From CAZXWK01 sp964644675 (lineage in GTDB: Bacteria; Actinomycetota; Coriobacteriia; Anaerosomatales; JAAXUF01), in the NCBI GenBank assembly GCA_964644675.1, contig CAZXWK010000007.1, forward strand, positions 6,222-70,221: a stretch of DNA of 64,000 nt. Reading direction: 5' to 3'. Of the stretch, positions 1 through 8,066 are shown one piece after another (within the stretch, counting starts at the first letter, position 1; every line of letters begins with the position of its first letter). Below the pieces are notes generated by a model. The model was not told the origin of the DNA. It was given only the letters and a program-made list of their open reading frames with translations, and did not search any database. The translations under genes were made by a program, and so were the position numbers.

Positions 1-1119
1 CACGCCTTCGAGCTTGGGGAGCACCGCGATGTCGCCGGCCGGCGCCGCCTCGACGTCGGCCGTCTCCTTGCCCGTGATCTTGAGGACGTGCGCGATGCGC
101 TCCTTCTTGCCGGTGCGCGAGTTCACGAGCTCGGAACCAGGCTTGAGGGTGCCCGAGAGTACCTTCACGAAGTTCAGGCTGCCCACGTAGGGGTCGAAGA
201 CCGTCTTGAAGACGAGGCCGGCCGTGGCGCCCTCAGTGGTGACGTGGACTTCGCCGCCGTCAGCGGTCGGGATCGCGCCGTGCGCCGTGGGCTCGGGGAA
301 GAAGGAGACGATCTCGTCCATGAGGTCCTCGATGCCCTGGAGCTTGGCGGCCGAGCCCACGAAGACGGGGATGAAGATGCCCTGCGCGATCGCCTTGTCG
401 AGCAGGTCCTCGAGCTCCTCCTGGTTGAGTCGCTCTCCCTCGAGGTACTTCTCCATGAGCGTCTCGTCGGCCTCGGCGACCAGATCGGTCAGCTTCTCGC
501 GGGCCGCCTCGGCCGCATCGCCGTACTCGGCGGGGATCTCGAGGACCTCTTCCTTGTCGCCCTCGTGGTGGTAGGCCTTCATGCGGATGATGTCGATGAC
601 CCCGCGGAAGTCGGCCTCCGCACCCATCGGGATCTGGACGGCGCCGACGCGGTGGCCGAACTTCGCGTCGAGAGCGGCCATGACAGCGTCGAAGTCTGCG
701 TGCTCCTTGTCCATGCGGTTGACGAAAACGGCCCGCGCGATGCCCATGCGGCCCGCGATCTTCCAAAGTCGTTCCGTCTGGACCTGCGGTCCGGCGACGG
801 CATCGACCACGAACAGGGCCATCTCGGCGGCTTCCATGCCGGCGATCGCGTCACCGACGAAGTCGGCATAGCCCGGTGTGTCGATGATGTTGATCTTCAC
901 GCCGTCGTGAACGACGGGTGCGAGCGAGAGGTTGATCGAGAACTTGCGCTTGATCTCTTCCGGGTCGTAGTCGAGACCCGAGTGGCCGTCGTCGACGGTC
1001 CCAAGCCGCTTCGTGGCGCCGGACAGGAAGAGCATCGCCTCTGCCAGAGAGGTCTTGCCCGCACCGCCGTGTCCGACAAGTACGACGTTGCGGACTTTGT
1101 CAGTACCGGGTGCTCCCAA
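1..1119 (-). CDS. EF-G-like translational GTPase (EF-G2 type), 3' end outside window
   Basis: The first 373 residues of a translation-factor GTPase are present; the C-terminus lies beyond the left edge. The P-loop reads GHGGAGKT instead of the GHIDAGKT of canonical EF-G, followed by DTPGY (G3) and NRMDKEHADF (G4). This is the pattern of the EF-G-like paralogue group (FusA2/EF-G2), whose members bind ribosomes but often do not support normal translocation. A domain II start is visible (GLVFKTVFDP). The start is TTG at 1119, chosen because GAGGAGG sits seven bases upstream and the second codon leads directly into the P-loop strand. It is transcribed divergently from the cyclophilin gene. Canonical fusA would be expected elsewhere with the str operon. 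Family identity is secure; the paralogue assignment rests on the P-loop. Confidence 0.9.
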   Translation of the reverse strand, partial: MGAPGTDKVRNVVLVGHGGAGKTSLAEAMLFLSGATKRLGTVDDGHSGLDYDPEEIKRKFSINLSLAPVVHDGVKINIIDTPGYADFVGDAIAGMEAAEMALFVVDAVAGPQVQTERLWKIAGRMGIARAVFVNRMDKEHADFDAVMAALDAKFGHRVGAVQIPMGAEADFRGVIDIIRMKAYHHEGDKEEVLEIPAEYGDAAEAAREKLTDLVAEADETLMEKYLEGERLNQEELEDLLDKAIAQGIFIPVFVGSAAKLQGIEDLMDEIVSFFPEPTAHGAIPTADGGEVHVTTEGATAGLVFKTVFDPYVGSLNFVKVLSGTLKPGSELVNSRTGKKERIAHVLKITGKETADVEAAPAGDIAVLPKLEGV

Positions 1120-1170
1120 GTGATCGCCTCCTCGGATAGCGCGCTGCACACCTCCCCGGTGGACAGCACG

Positions 1171-1199
1171 GCCCGCGGCAGCGTTCCCGCTCCGCGGGC
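1171..1199 (-). promoter_or_regulatory. hairpin in the 5' leader of the EF-G-like gene
   Basis: GCCCGCGG (1171-1178) pairs with CCGCGGGC (1192-1199), and the inner bases AGCG (1180-1183) and CGCT (1188-1191) extend the stem to 12 pairs with one bulged base and a four-base loop. It lies between a possible minus-strand -10 (TAGACT, 1218-1213) and the TTG start. No U-run follows, so it is a stable leader structure rather than an obvious terminator. A role is inference. Confidence 0.4.
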
Positions 1200-1247
1200 A
1201 ACCTCGCAAACCAGTCTACCCCTTCTGGTGCGCCCCGACGCCACTCC

Positions 1248-1276
1248 TTATCAGGAGCCGAGGGGACTGCTAGAAT
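1248..1276 (+). promoter_or_regulatory. sigma-70-type promoter for the cyclophilin/TPR/ndk group
   Basis: TTATCA (1248-1253, 4 of 6 to TTGACA) and TAGAAT (1271-1276, 5 of 6 to TATAAT) are separated by 17 bases and lie about 80 bases upstream of the GTG start at 1358. Confidence 0.6.
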
Positions 1277-1357
1277 CCGTGGAGCCGCGATGGCCGCCCG
1301 GAGCCGCTTCCGGGGTCGGCCGACCGCTGTCGACGACTTTCGAGGAGGCACTCCCAC

Positions 1358-2038
1358 GTGGTGAAGACGATCCGAGTCGCTCTCGCGATCGGCCTGCTCC
1401 TTCTCCTCGGCGGTGCCGCAGGATGCGCGTCCAAGTCCTCGGAGCCGGAGCAGGCTTCCGATTCCCAGGCGACGCAGCAGCAAACCGCCCCGTCCGCTCA
1501 GCAGGAGGATGCCGTGTACACGCCGAGCTACCAGCCGAACGGCGAGGAGATCGCCGTCATCAAGACGAGCAAGGGCACCATCAGAGTCAAGTTCTACTCC
1601 AAGGACGCACCTGTCGCCGTGGGCAACTTCATCGAGCTCGCGAACAAGGGCTTCTACGACAACGTGAAGTTCCACCGCTACGTGCCCGGCTTCGTCATCC
1701 AGGGCGGCGACCCGCAGACGGCGAACGCCGCGTCCGCCGACGTCGCCGCGGCGGACGGAGCGCCGGGCAGCCCGTTCGGCACCGGCGGACCGGGCTACCG
1801 CATCAAGGACGAGTACGCGACCAACCCCAACAAGCACGTCGACGGCTCGCTTGCGATGGCTCGCACCGGCGCGCCGGACTCCGGCGGGTCGCAGTTCTAC
1901 TTCGCACTCGGTGACCTGCCGCAGCTGGACGGTCAGTACACGGTGTTCGGCCAGGCCGTCGAGGGGATCGACGTCATCCATGAGCTCCGCGCGGGCGACG
2001 TGATCGAGTCCGTCACCATCGAGAACGCTTCGAAGTAG
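1358..2038 (+). CDS. exported cyclophilin-type peptidyl-prolyl isomerase, probable lipoprotein
   Basis: Peptidyl-prolyl cis-trans isomerase of 226 residues that would assist folding of exported proteins. The N-terminus is basic (VKTIR), then hydrophobic to about residue 20, ending in GAAGC with a cysteine near residue 23, so lipid anchoring by Lgt/Lsp is likely although the lipobox is imperfect. A Ser/Gln/Ala-rich linker follows to about residue 60. The cyclophilin domain fills about 64-222 and contains FHRYVPGFVIQGGDP and GGSQFYF, which include the substrate and active-site residues of the family. The GTG at 1358 is favoured because GAGGAGG (1342-1348) is nine bases upstream; the adjacent GTG at 1361 is the alternative. 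A TPR membrane protein follows four bases downstream, probably in the same transcript. Confidence 0.92.
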   Translation: MVKTIRVALAIGLLLLLGGAAGCASKSSEPEQASDSQATQQQTAPSAQQEDAVYTPSYQPNGEEIAVIKTSKGTIRVKFYSKDAPVAVGNFIELANKGFYDNVKFHRYVPGFVIQGGDPQTANAASADVAAADGAPGSPFGTGGPGYRIKDEYATNPNKHVDGSLAMARTGAPDSGGSQFYFALGDLPQLDGQYTVFGQAVEGIDVIHELRAGDVIESVTIENASK

Positions 2039-2042
2039 CCAC

Positions 2043-3425
2043 GTGGACCAGAACCGGTTCCAAGAAGCGCAGGCGGCCTACGATGCGGGCGACTATCGCG
2101 CCGCGGCCAAGGCCTACCTGTCGGCCGCAGGACGTGGCCCGGAAGGCAACGGCGCCGCGTACCACATGGCGGGCAACTCGCTCATGCGGCTACGTCGCTA
2201 CCAGGACGCGATCACGGTGTACGGCCACGCGCTGCGCGACTCGATCTACGACAAACGAGGCGCCGTCTACGCCAACCTTGGTGCGGCCTACTCGGCGCTC
2301 GGGGAGTACGCCGAGTCGGTCAAGGCGTATGAGGACGCGCTGAACCAGTCGGACTACGCGACCCCCTTCAAGGCGTACCAGGGCATGGCCAACGCGCTGC
2401 TCGAGCGCGGAAGGGTCGAGGACGCGGCGGTCGCCTACCGCAAGGCCGCGCTCGACCCGGGCAACCCCGATCCCGGCAAGGCACTCGTCAACCTCGGCCT
2501 GTGCTTCATGGCGCTCGGCCGTCCGGCCGACGCCGTCGAGGCGTATCAGGCCGCACTCGGGTTCGACCAGTACGCCGGCCGGGGCAAGGCGCTTGCGAAC
2601 CTGGGCCAGGCCTACGTCGCGCTCGGGGAGTACGACGAGGCGTGCCGCTCGTTCGAGAAGGCCACCGAACTGCACAACCACGACCTCTCGCCCGCGGCGC
2701 TCGCCGCCTGGGGGACCGCGCGTGCGCACTCGACGCCGCCGCGCGACGTCGTCGAGGGTTGGGAGACTGGCGAGTTGCCGCAGGTCAAGCTGCCGGACGA
2801 CGGCAGCTCCGCCGACTGGTCGACCGCCGACTTCGTTGCTGTCGCGGCGGGGGGCGCTGCCCCGGCTGGGGTCGAGAACGGCCGTATCGACTTCGACTCG
2901 CCGGCGGCCGACCATGCCGCGGACTCGCTCGGGTTCGGCGATGACGCGGCGGTGGCGGACTTCTTCAGCGTCACCGACGAGCAGCTCAAGCAGCGTGACC
3001 GCGAGTTGCGGCGTGCCACGAAGAGCGGGCGAGGTTGGGTCCGCCCGACGATCATCGTCGCGGTGCTCGTGGTGGTGCTCGCCGCGGTTCTCGGCGGCGC
3101 GTACTACTACGGGTTCGGGTTCCCGACGCAGCAGCAGACCGTGAGCGGGTTGCTCGAGGCGCACGGGGCGGGGGAGTCGGTCGACTCGTACTGGGTCGCG
3201 GTCCCGTCCAAGGACGTCGCCAAGGAGATGGCCAAGGTCCCGCCGCTGAAGAGCTTCACGATCGACGGCGTGCAGATGGACCCGCAGACCTCGACGGTCG
3301 CGGTGACGGTGGTGCCCAAGACGGGTGCGCCGCTGCACTACACGATCACGCTGGCCCGCGAGGGTGTCGGGTGGAAGGTGTCGGGCGTCGAGAACGACTG
3401 GAGAACCACCCCGGGCGGCAGCTAG
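2043..3425 (+). CDS. TPR-repeat membrane protein with extracytoplasmic C-terminal domain
   Basis: A 460-residue protein. Residues about 4-220 are at least five consecutive TPR units (repeated A-x-A-Y-x-x-A-L-G-x-Y patterns), which usually form protein-binding superhelices. An acidic, low-complexity linker (about 230-325) precedes one membrane segment at about 335-355 (IIVAVLVVVLAAVLGG). The remaining roughly 105 residues would face outside and resemble no family I can name; the VPSKDVAKEMAKVPPL stretch looks like a small lipoprotein-type or DUF4878-like fold, which is only a guess. It starts with GTG four bases after the cyclophilin gene and is followed by ndk. The topology suggests a cytoplasmic scaffold tethered to an external sensing or binding domain. 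Specific function unknown. Confidence 0.85.
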   Translation: MDQNRFQEAQAAYDAGDYRAAAKAYLSAAGRGPEGNGAAYHMAGNSLMRLRRYQDAITVYGHALRDSIYDKRGAVYANLGAAYSALGEYAESVKAYEDALNQSDYATPFKAYQGMANALLERGRVEDAAVAYRKAALDPGNPDPGKALVNLGLCFMALGRPADAVEAYQAALGFDQYAGRGKALANLGQAYVALGEYDEACRSFEKATELHNHDLSPAALAAWGTARAHSTPPRDVVEGWETGELPQVKLPDDGSSADWSTADFVAVAAGGAAPAGVENGRIDFDSPAADHAADSLGFGDDAAVADFFSVTDEQLKQRDRELRRATKSGRGWVRPTIIVAVLVVVLAAVLGGAYYYGFGFPTQQQTVSGLLEAHGAGESVDSYWVAVPSKDVAKEMAKVPPLKSFTIDGVQMDPQTSTVAVTVVPKTGAPLHYTITLAREGVGWKVSGVENDWRTTPGGS

Positions 3426-3476
3426 CCGATTCGGGTCATGTGCCGGAATGACCGTTTCGCGGGAAGGACGCAGAGA

Positions 3477-3878
3477 GTGGAGCAGCAGACCTACATCATG
3501 ATCAAGCCGGATGCCGTCAAGCGAGGGCTCGTCGGCGCGATCGTGCAGCGCTTCGAGAACACCGGCCTCAAGATCGAGCGCATGGAGCTCGGTACGCTGA
3601 GCGCCGAGCAGGCCGCCGCCAACTACGCCGAGCACGAGGGCAAGCCGTTCTACGAGGGCCTCATCTCCTACATCACCTCGGGACCGGTCGTGAAGATGGT
3701 CCTCTCGGGGCCGGAGGCCGTGGCTGTGTGCCGCAAGCTCATGGGCGCCACGAACCCCAAGGAGGCCGCGCCGGGCACCATCCGCGGCGACTTCGGTCTC
3801 ATCATGGACGCCAACGTGGTCCACGGATCCGACTCTCCGGAATCCGCCGCCCGCGAGATCGGCATCTTCTTCGGCTAG
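3477..3878 (+). CDS. ndk: nucleoside diphosphate kinase
   Basis: Transfers the gamma phosphate of ATP to other nucleoside diphosphates through a phospho-histidine. The 133-residue protein starts TYIMIKPDAVKRGL, and the active-site segment NVVHGSDSPESA places the catalytic histidine at residue 116, as in the family. The GTG at 3477 is preferred over an in-frame ATG at 3438: GGAAGGA lies about eight bases upstream, and the protein then begins exactly where NDKs begin. It ends just before a strong hairpin, so it closes the cyclophilin-TPR-ndk group. Confidence 0.96.
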   Translation: MEQQTYIMIKPDAVKRGLVGAIVQRFENTGLKIERMELGTLSAEQAAANYAEHEGKPFYEGLISYITSGPVVKMVLSGPEAVAVCRKLMGATNPKEAAPGTIRGDFGLIMDANVVHGSDSPESAAREIGIFFG

Positions 3879-3887
3879 TCACCGAGC

Positions 3888-3909
3888 AGGGCGCCCCACG
3901 GGGCGCCCT
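3888..3909 (+). terminator. terminator after ndk
   Basis: AGGGCGCCCC and GGGGCGCCCT form a perfect ten-base inverted repeat with a two-base centre, ten bases after the ndk stop. Only a short C/T stretch follows, typical of high-GC terminators. Confidence 0.7.
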
Positions 3910-3982
3910 CTCAGCGTTCGGACCGCCCGGTCGCGCGTGCGCACCGTGTCGGGCTCCGCACGCTATTCAGCCGTGGGCGCAT

Positions 3983-3997
3983 TCAACGGCGCGTTGA
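3983..3997. promoter_or_regulatory. palindrome upstream of the hydrogenase operon, possible operator
   Basis: TCAACG, GCG, CGTTGA is a 6-3-6 inverted repeat. It overlaps a possible -35 (TTGATG, 3994-3999) and is 95 bases upstream of the first hydrogenase gene. It matches neither the Rex nor the FNR consensus well, so only its symmetry and position support a regulatory role. Confidence 0.3.
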
Positions 3998-4026
3998 TGC
4001 ATGCAGGTGACTACTCGATACGGAAC

Positions 4027-4055
4027 TTGCTGGCGCGCCGCGCAGCAGGTACTTT
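4027..4055 (+). promoter_or_regulatory. candidate promoter of the hydrogenase operon
   Basis: TTGCTG (4027-4032) and TACTTT (4050-4055) are separated by 17 bases, 37 bases before the ATG at 4092. The -10 is only a moderate match. A second candidate, TTGATG/GATACG (3994/4017), also has a 17-base spacer. Confidence 0.4.
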
Positions 4056-4091
4056 CGCCGGCGATGTTCTTTCCGGTTCTGGGAGGGGTGT

Positions 4092-5120
4092 ATGGGCGCC
4101 TTCTTCATCGCGGAGACCGATTTCGGGCCCTTCGTCGAGAGGCTTCGAGACGCGACACGGGTCATCGGCCCGGTCGCCAAGCGCAGCAAGTTCGCCTTCG
4201 AGGAGCTGCGATCCGCCGCCGAGCTGCGGCTCGACTACGACGTGACGATCCTGCCGCCAAAGAAGGTCTTCTTCCCGACCCGACAGGAGGTCGTGCGCTT
4301 CGACGCCGACACCGTCACCGACTGCGTGGATCCCGTCGAGACCGTCCTGCTCGGCGTGCACGCGTACGACGTGCGTGGCATCGACATGACCGACTTCCTG
4401 TTCCGCGAGCGCAACGAGGACTGGAACTACCTCGCGCAACGCGAAGCGACCACGGTCGTCGCTTCAAACGTCCATCGGGTCGCTCCGCGCGCGTTCTGGG
4501 CCTCGATGACTGACGGGCTGGACCCGCAGGGGCACGACGCGTTCCTCACGCTGATCGAAGATGGCTACGTGTTCGAGACGCGCTCGCCCAAGGGCGAGGC
4601 GCTGCTGCGGCACGGGGAGTTCCGTCCCGCGAGCGCAGAGCAGGCGGCCGAGGCCGAATGCGTCAACGCGGCGGCACTCTCCGAGTGCCAGGAGCAGCTT
4701 CCGTACTCGGGCGCGGCCGTCGCCGAGAAGGTCCGTGAGGCCTTTGGCGACGAGGCGCTGTGGGACCGGCTCTCGAAGGACTGCTTCGGCTGCGGGTCGT
4801 GCAACATCGTCTGTCCCACGTGCTACTGCTTCGACGTGCGCGACATGTGGAACGCCGACCAGGCCACGGGCCAGCGCACGCGCTACTGGGACGCCTGCCT
4901 GACCCGCGAGTTCGCGGCGGTCACCCAGGCCGGCGGCCTCAAGGAGAACTTCCGCGAGCACCACCAGTCGCGCTTCCGCCACCGCTTCATGCGCAAGGCC
5001 GCCTATCAGTTCGAGAAGCTGGGCGGTCCCGCGTGCACGGGCTGCGGGCGTTGCTCGGCGGCGTGCACCATCGACATCGCCGATCCCGTCCGTGTCATCA
5101 CGACGATCATGGAGGCCTAG
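4092..5120 (+). CDS. hydB: [NiFe]-hydrogenase (group 3b) beta subunit, 4Fe-4S electron-transfer protein
   Basis: A 342-residue iron-sulfur protein of the HydB/AsrA family (anaerobic sulfite reductase A-like). Two ferredoxin-like cysteine clusters are visible: CFGCGSCNIVCPTC from residue 231 and CTGCGRCSAAC from residue 315. It would relay electrons between the hydrogenase dimer and the flavin subunit. GGGAGGGG lies just upstream of the ATG at 4092. The next gene begins on the base after its stop. Beta-gamma-delta-alpha is the order of the cytoplasmic bidirectional NADP-dependent hydrogenases (sulfhydrogenases) such as Pyrococcus HydBGDA, which supports group 3b. Whether it also reduces sulfur cannot be told from sequence. 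Confidence 0.92.
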   Translation: MGAFFIAETDFGPFVERLRDATRVIGPVAKRSKFAFEELRSAAELRLDYDVTILPPKKVFFPTRQEVVRFDADTVTDCVDPVETVLLGVHAYDVRGIDMTDFLFRERNEDWNYLAQREATTVVASNVHRVAPRAFWASMTDGLDPQGHDAFLTLIEDGYVFETRSPKGEALLRHGEFRPASAEQAAEAECVNAAALSECQEQLPYSGAAVAEKVREAFGDEALWDRLSKDCFGCGSCNIVCPTCYCFDVRDMWNADQATGQRTRYWDACLTREFAAVTQAGGLKENFREHHQSRFRHRFMRKAAYQFEKLGGPACTGCGRCSAACTIDIADPVRVITTIMEA

Positions 5121-5990
5121 ATGACCGACGTCACGACGGTCCATGAGTGCGAGTGCAGTCACAACGGGAACCGGCCGAACATCTTCATGCCGCGCGAGGC
5201 GAAGATCATCCGGACGTCTCGGCCCACGGCTTCCGAGAAGCACATCACGCTGCAGCTCGCCGACCACAGCCCGCTCGAGTTCGTTCCGGGCCAGATCCTC
5301 GAGGTCGGCGTCATGGGCTACGGAGAGATCCCGATCGGCCTGGCGAGCTCGCCGACGCGCACGCACAGCTTCGACATCGTGGTGCGCACGGTCGGTCGCG
5401 TCACGACGGCGATCAACTCCAAAGAGGTCGGCGATTCGCTCTGGATCCGCGGGCCTCTCGGCAACGGGTTCGACCTCGACGCGCTTCGCGGCCAAGACAT
5501 CCTGATCGTCGCCGGCGGCATCGGGCTGTGCCCGACCCGCAGCCTCATCCAGTACATCACGGACCGACGCGACGAGTTCGGGCACTTCACGCTCTTCTAC
5601 GGCGCGCGCGACCCGCTGCAACTGCTCTTCACCGAGGACCGGTTCGACTGGCGCAGCTCGCCCTTCGTCGACTACCACGAGACCGTGGACCGGGCCGACA
5701 TCACCTGGACGGGGAACGTCGGCGTCATTCCGACGCTGTTCCGCAAGACGACGAACATCGGTCCGGACACGCGCGTGATCGTCTGCGGCCCGCCCGTGAT
5801 GTTCCGCTTCGTGCTCGCCGAGCTCGACAAGCTTGGGGTGCCCCACGAGAACGTCTTCGTGGATCTCGAGCGGCGGATGAAGTGCGGCGTGGGCAAGTGC
5901 GGCCACTGCCAGATCAACGACAAGTACTGCTGCATCGACGGTCCGGTCTTCAGCGTCGCCGAGACCAACGAGCTCGAGGAGGCGATCTAG
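5121..5990 (+). CDS. hydG: [NiFe]-hydrogenase (group 3b) gamma subunit, FAD/NAD(P)-binding reductase
   Basis: A 289-residue ferredoxin-NADP reductase-like subunit that would exchange electrons with NAD(P)H. The FAD-binding barrel occupies about 25-125; the nucleotide-binding half follows with VAGGIGLCPTRSLI, a Gly-rich loop. The C-terminal CGVGKCGHCQINDKYC places a 2Fe-2S cluster at Cys255, Cys260, Cys263 and Cys270 or 271, as in HydG, AsrB and dihydroorotate dehydrogenase electron-transfer subunits. The ATG directly abuts the stop of hydB, and hydD starts one base after its own stop, so translation is probably coupled. Dihydroorotate dehydrogenase subunit PyrK is a relative, but the hydrogenase neighbours decide the assignment. 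Confidence 0.92.
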   Translation: MTDVTTVHECECSHNGNRPNIFMPREAKIIRTSRPTASEKHITLQLADHSPLEFVPGQILEVGVMGYGEIPIGLASSPTRTHSFDIVVRTVGRVTTAINSKEVGDSLWIRGPLGNGFDLDALRGQDILIVAGGIGLCPTRSLIQYITDRRDEFGHFTLFYGARDPLQLLFTEDRFDWRSSPFVDYHETVDRADITWTGNVGVIPTLFRKTTNIGPDTRVIVCGPPVMFRFVLAELDKLGVPHENVFVDLERRMKCGVGKCGHCQINDKYCCIDGPVFSVAETNELEEAI

Positions 5991-5991
5991 C

Positions 5992-6735
5992 GTGGCGAAG
6001 ATGAAGCTCGCGTTCTTTGACTTCACGAGCTGCGAGGGGTGCCAGATCGAGTTCACGAACCTGGGCGCCGAGACCACCCTCGAGCTGCTGAAGCACGTCG
6101 AGATCGTCGAGTTCCGCGAGGCGATGACCGAGACCACCGATGGGCGCATCGACATCGCGCTCGTCGAAGGCAGCTTCAGCCGCGAAGCGGACCGCATCCG
6201 TCTCGAGCAGATCCGCAAGCGGGCGCGCATCGTCATCGCGTACGGCGCGTGCGCGTGCACCGGCGGCATCAACGCCCTGCGCAACCACCAGGACGACTTC
6301 GCCGAGTACGTGTACGGGGACGACGCCTCGATGCCGCACCTGCGAACCGGGACCGCGCGGCCCATCTCGGCGGCCATCAAGGTCGACTACGAGCTGCGAG
6401 GCTGCCCGATCAGCACCGAGGAGCTCCAGCGGGTGCTCGCGAACGCCCTGCACGGCACCGAGTACGTCGTGTCGACCAACCCGGTCTGCACGCAGTGCAA
6501 GCGCCGCGAGATCATCTGCCGCTACGACGAGGGCGATTACTGCATGGGGCCGATCGCGCGCGCCGGTTGCGGTGCGCCGTGCCCGTCGGACGGCATTCCC
6601 TGCGAGGCCTGCCGCGGCTTCGTCGACGACGCGAACCTCGCGGCGCTCGAGAAGCTGCTCATCGAGCGCGCGGGCTTCTCGCGCAGACGGGCGGTCAGCA
6701 AGTCGCGCATGTTCACGGCCAACCTGAGGAGTTAG
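5992..6735 (+). CDS. hydD: [NiFe]-hydrogenase (group 3b) small (delta) subunit
   Basis: A 247-residue small subunit of the NADH:quinone oxidoreductase 20 kDa family carrying the Fe-S chain that leads to the active site. The proximal cluster ligands are in SCEGCQIEF near the N-terminus and GACACTGG in the middle; a further Cys-rich region (CTQCKRR, CRYDEGDYC, CGAPCP, CEAC) can hold the medial and distal clusters. There is no twin-arginine signal, so the enzyme is cytoplasmic. It starts with GTG one base after hydG, and the large subunit follows eight bases after its stop. Confidence 0.93.
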   Translation: MAKMKLAFFDFTSCEGCQIEFTNLGAETTLELLKHVEIVEFREAMTETTDGRIDIALVEGSFSREADRIRLEQIRKRARIVIAYGACACTGGINALRNHQDDFAEYVYGDDASMPHLRTGTARPISAAIKVDYELRGCPISTEELQRVLANALHGTEYVVSTNPVCTQCKRREIICRYDEGDYCMGPIARAGCGAPCPSDGIPCEACRGFVDDANLAALEKLLIERAGFSRRRAVSKSRMFTANLRS

Positions 6736-6743
6736 AAGGCTTC

Positions 6744-8063
6744 ATGGGTCAGACCATCAACATCGACGTCCACCACATCACGCGGGTGGAGGGTCACGGC
6801 AACATCCTCGTCGACGTCACGGATGGCGTCATCGAGCGCTGCGACTGGCAGGTCCCGGAGGCCCCGCGCTTCTTCGAGGCGATGGTGCGCGGCCGGCACT
6901 ACAGCGAAGTCAGCCGGATCGTGAGCCGCATCTGCGGCATCTGCGCGGTCGGCCACTCGCTCGCCGCCGTCAAGGCCACCGAGGCGGCGCTGGGAATGGA
7001 GATCACGCCTCAGACCCGCAAGCTCCGCACGCTTCTGAAGCACGCCGAGAACGTCGACAGCCACGTACTGCACGTCTACGTGCTCGTCGCGCCCGATCTG
7101 CTGGGAGCTCCCTCGGCGTTCGCGCTGCTGCCGACGCACGCCGAGGTCGTGGCGCGCGCCCTGCGTCTCAAGCGGCTCGCGCATGAGTGGGGCTCGATGA
7201 TCGGCGGGCGTACGACGCATCCGACCACCGTGGTCGCCGGCGGATTCTCGAAGGTGCCGACCGTCGACGAGCTCGCTGCCATGCGCGAGAAGATCGTGGC
7301 CGCGGTGCCCGACCTCGAGGCCACGATCGAGACGGTCGCGGCACTCGCCGCCGGCATCCCCGCGTTCGAGCGCCCGACCGAGTACATGGCGGTCACCTCG
7401 GACGACGAGTACGGCCTGTACGACGGCTACGTGCAGACGATCCTGCCCGACGGCGATCGCGCGACGTACGCCGTTGCCGACTACCGTGGCTGCACCAACG
7501 AGTACGTCACGGAGAAGTCGACCGCCAAGTACGCCAAGAACCGGCTCGACAGCTACGCCGCGGGGGCACTGGCCCGCTTCAACGTGAACTACGACCAGCT
7601 GCATCCGGAGGCCAAGGCCGTCGCCGAGCGTCTCGGCATCCAGCCGCTGTGCACGAACCCGTACATGAACTCGGTCGCGCAGGTCGTCGAGGTCGTGCAC
7701 TCGGTGCACGAGGGGCTGCGCCTCATCGACGAGCTCATCGCCGAGGGAGTGGTCGACGACGCGCCGGTCCGCCCGCAGCGCTCCGGCGGCACCGGTGCGA
7801 GCGCCATCGAGGTCCCGCGCGGCATCCTCTTCCACGAGTACAGCTTCGACGACGACGGCATGTGCACGGCCGGCAACTGCATCATCCCGACCGGTCAGAA
7901 CCACGCCAACATCCAGGCGGACTTCGATGCGCTGCTTCCCTGGCTGCTCGCGCAGGACAAGGGCGAGGACGAGATCCGGCTCGCGTTCGAGATGCTGGTG
8001 CGCGCCTACGACCCGTGCATCTCGTGCTCCACGCACTACCTGGACGTCGAGTTCGTCCGCTAG
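6744..8063 (+). CDS. hydA: [NiFe]-hydrogenase (group 3b) large catalytic (alpha) subunit
   Basis: The 439-residue catalytic subunit binds the Ni-Fe(CN)2CO centre. The two cysteine pairs are present: RICGIC with Cys64 and Cys67 followed by His71, and DPCISC with Cys425 and Cys428. Residues after His431 (YLDVEFVR) form the expected C-terminal peptide removed by a maturation endopeptidase, and such a protease is encoded next. A longer upstream in-frame extension exists but only overlaps hydD out of frame; the ATG at 6744 gives the family N-terminus (INIDVHHITRVEGHG). Together with hydB, hydG and hydD it would form a heterotetramer exchanging electrons between H2 and NAD(P)(H). All catalytic ligands are intact. 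Confidence 0.95.
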   Translation: MGQTINIDVHHITRVEGHGNILVDVTDGVIERCDWQVPEAPRFFEAMVRGRHYSEVSRIVSRICGICAVGHSLAAVKATEAALGMEITPQTRKLRTLLKHAENVDSHVLHVYVLVAPDLLGAPSAFALLPTHAEVVARALRLKRLAHEWGSMIGGRTTHPTTVVAGGFSKVPTVDELAAMREKIVAAVPDLEATIETVAALAAGIPAFERPTEYMAVTSDDEYGLYDGYVQTILPDGDRATYAVADYRGCTNEYVTEKSTAKYAKNRLDSYAAGALARFNVNYDQLHPEAKAVAERLGIQPLCTNPYMNSVAQVVEVVHSVHEGLRLIDELIAEGVVDDAPVRPQRSGGTGASAIEVPRGILFHEYSFDDDGMCTAGNCIIPTGQNHANIQADFDALLPWLLAQDKGEDEIRLAFEMLVRAYDPCISCSTHYLDVEFVR

Positions 8064-8066
8064 CGC

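Noticed and set aside
88..1914. 608-codon plus-strand ORF across the EF-G-like gene and cyclophilin gene
   Set aside because: It is the antisense shadow of the EF-G-like GTPase, then an out-of-frame reading of the cyclophilin; composition is Arg/Asp-rich with no homology.
3426..3476. terminator between the TPR gene and ndk
   Set aside because: The inverted repeat there (ATTCGGG/CCGGAAT) has a mismatch in a short stem and no U-run; the genes are probably co-transcribed.
5883..5930. PyrK (dihydroorotate dehydrogenase subunit) for the gene at 5121
   Set aside because: The same 2Fe-2S pattern occurs in PyrK, but the gene is locked between hydrogenase subunits and no pyrD is present.
6039..6743. 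longer N-terminus for the hydrogenase large subunit
   Set aside because: This stretch is hydD read out of frame; the large subunit family starts at the ATG at 6744.
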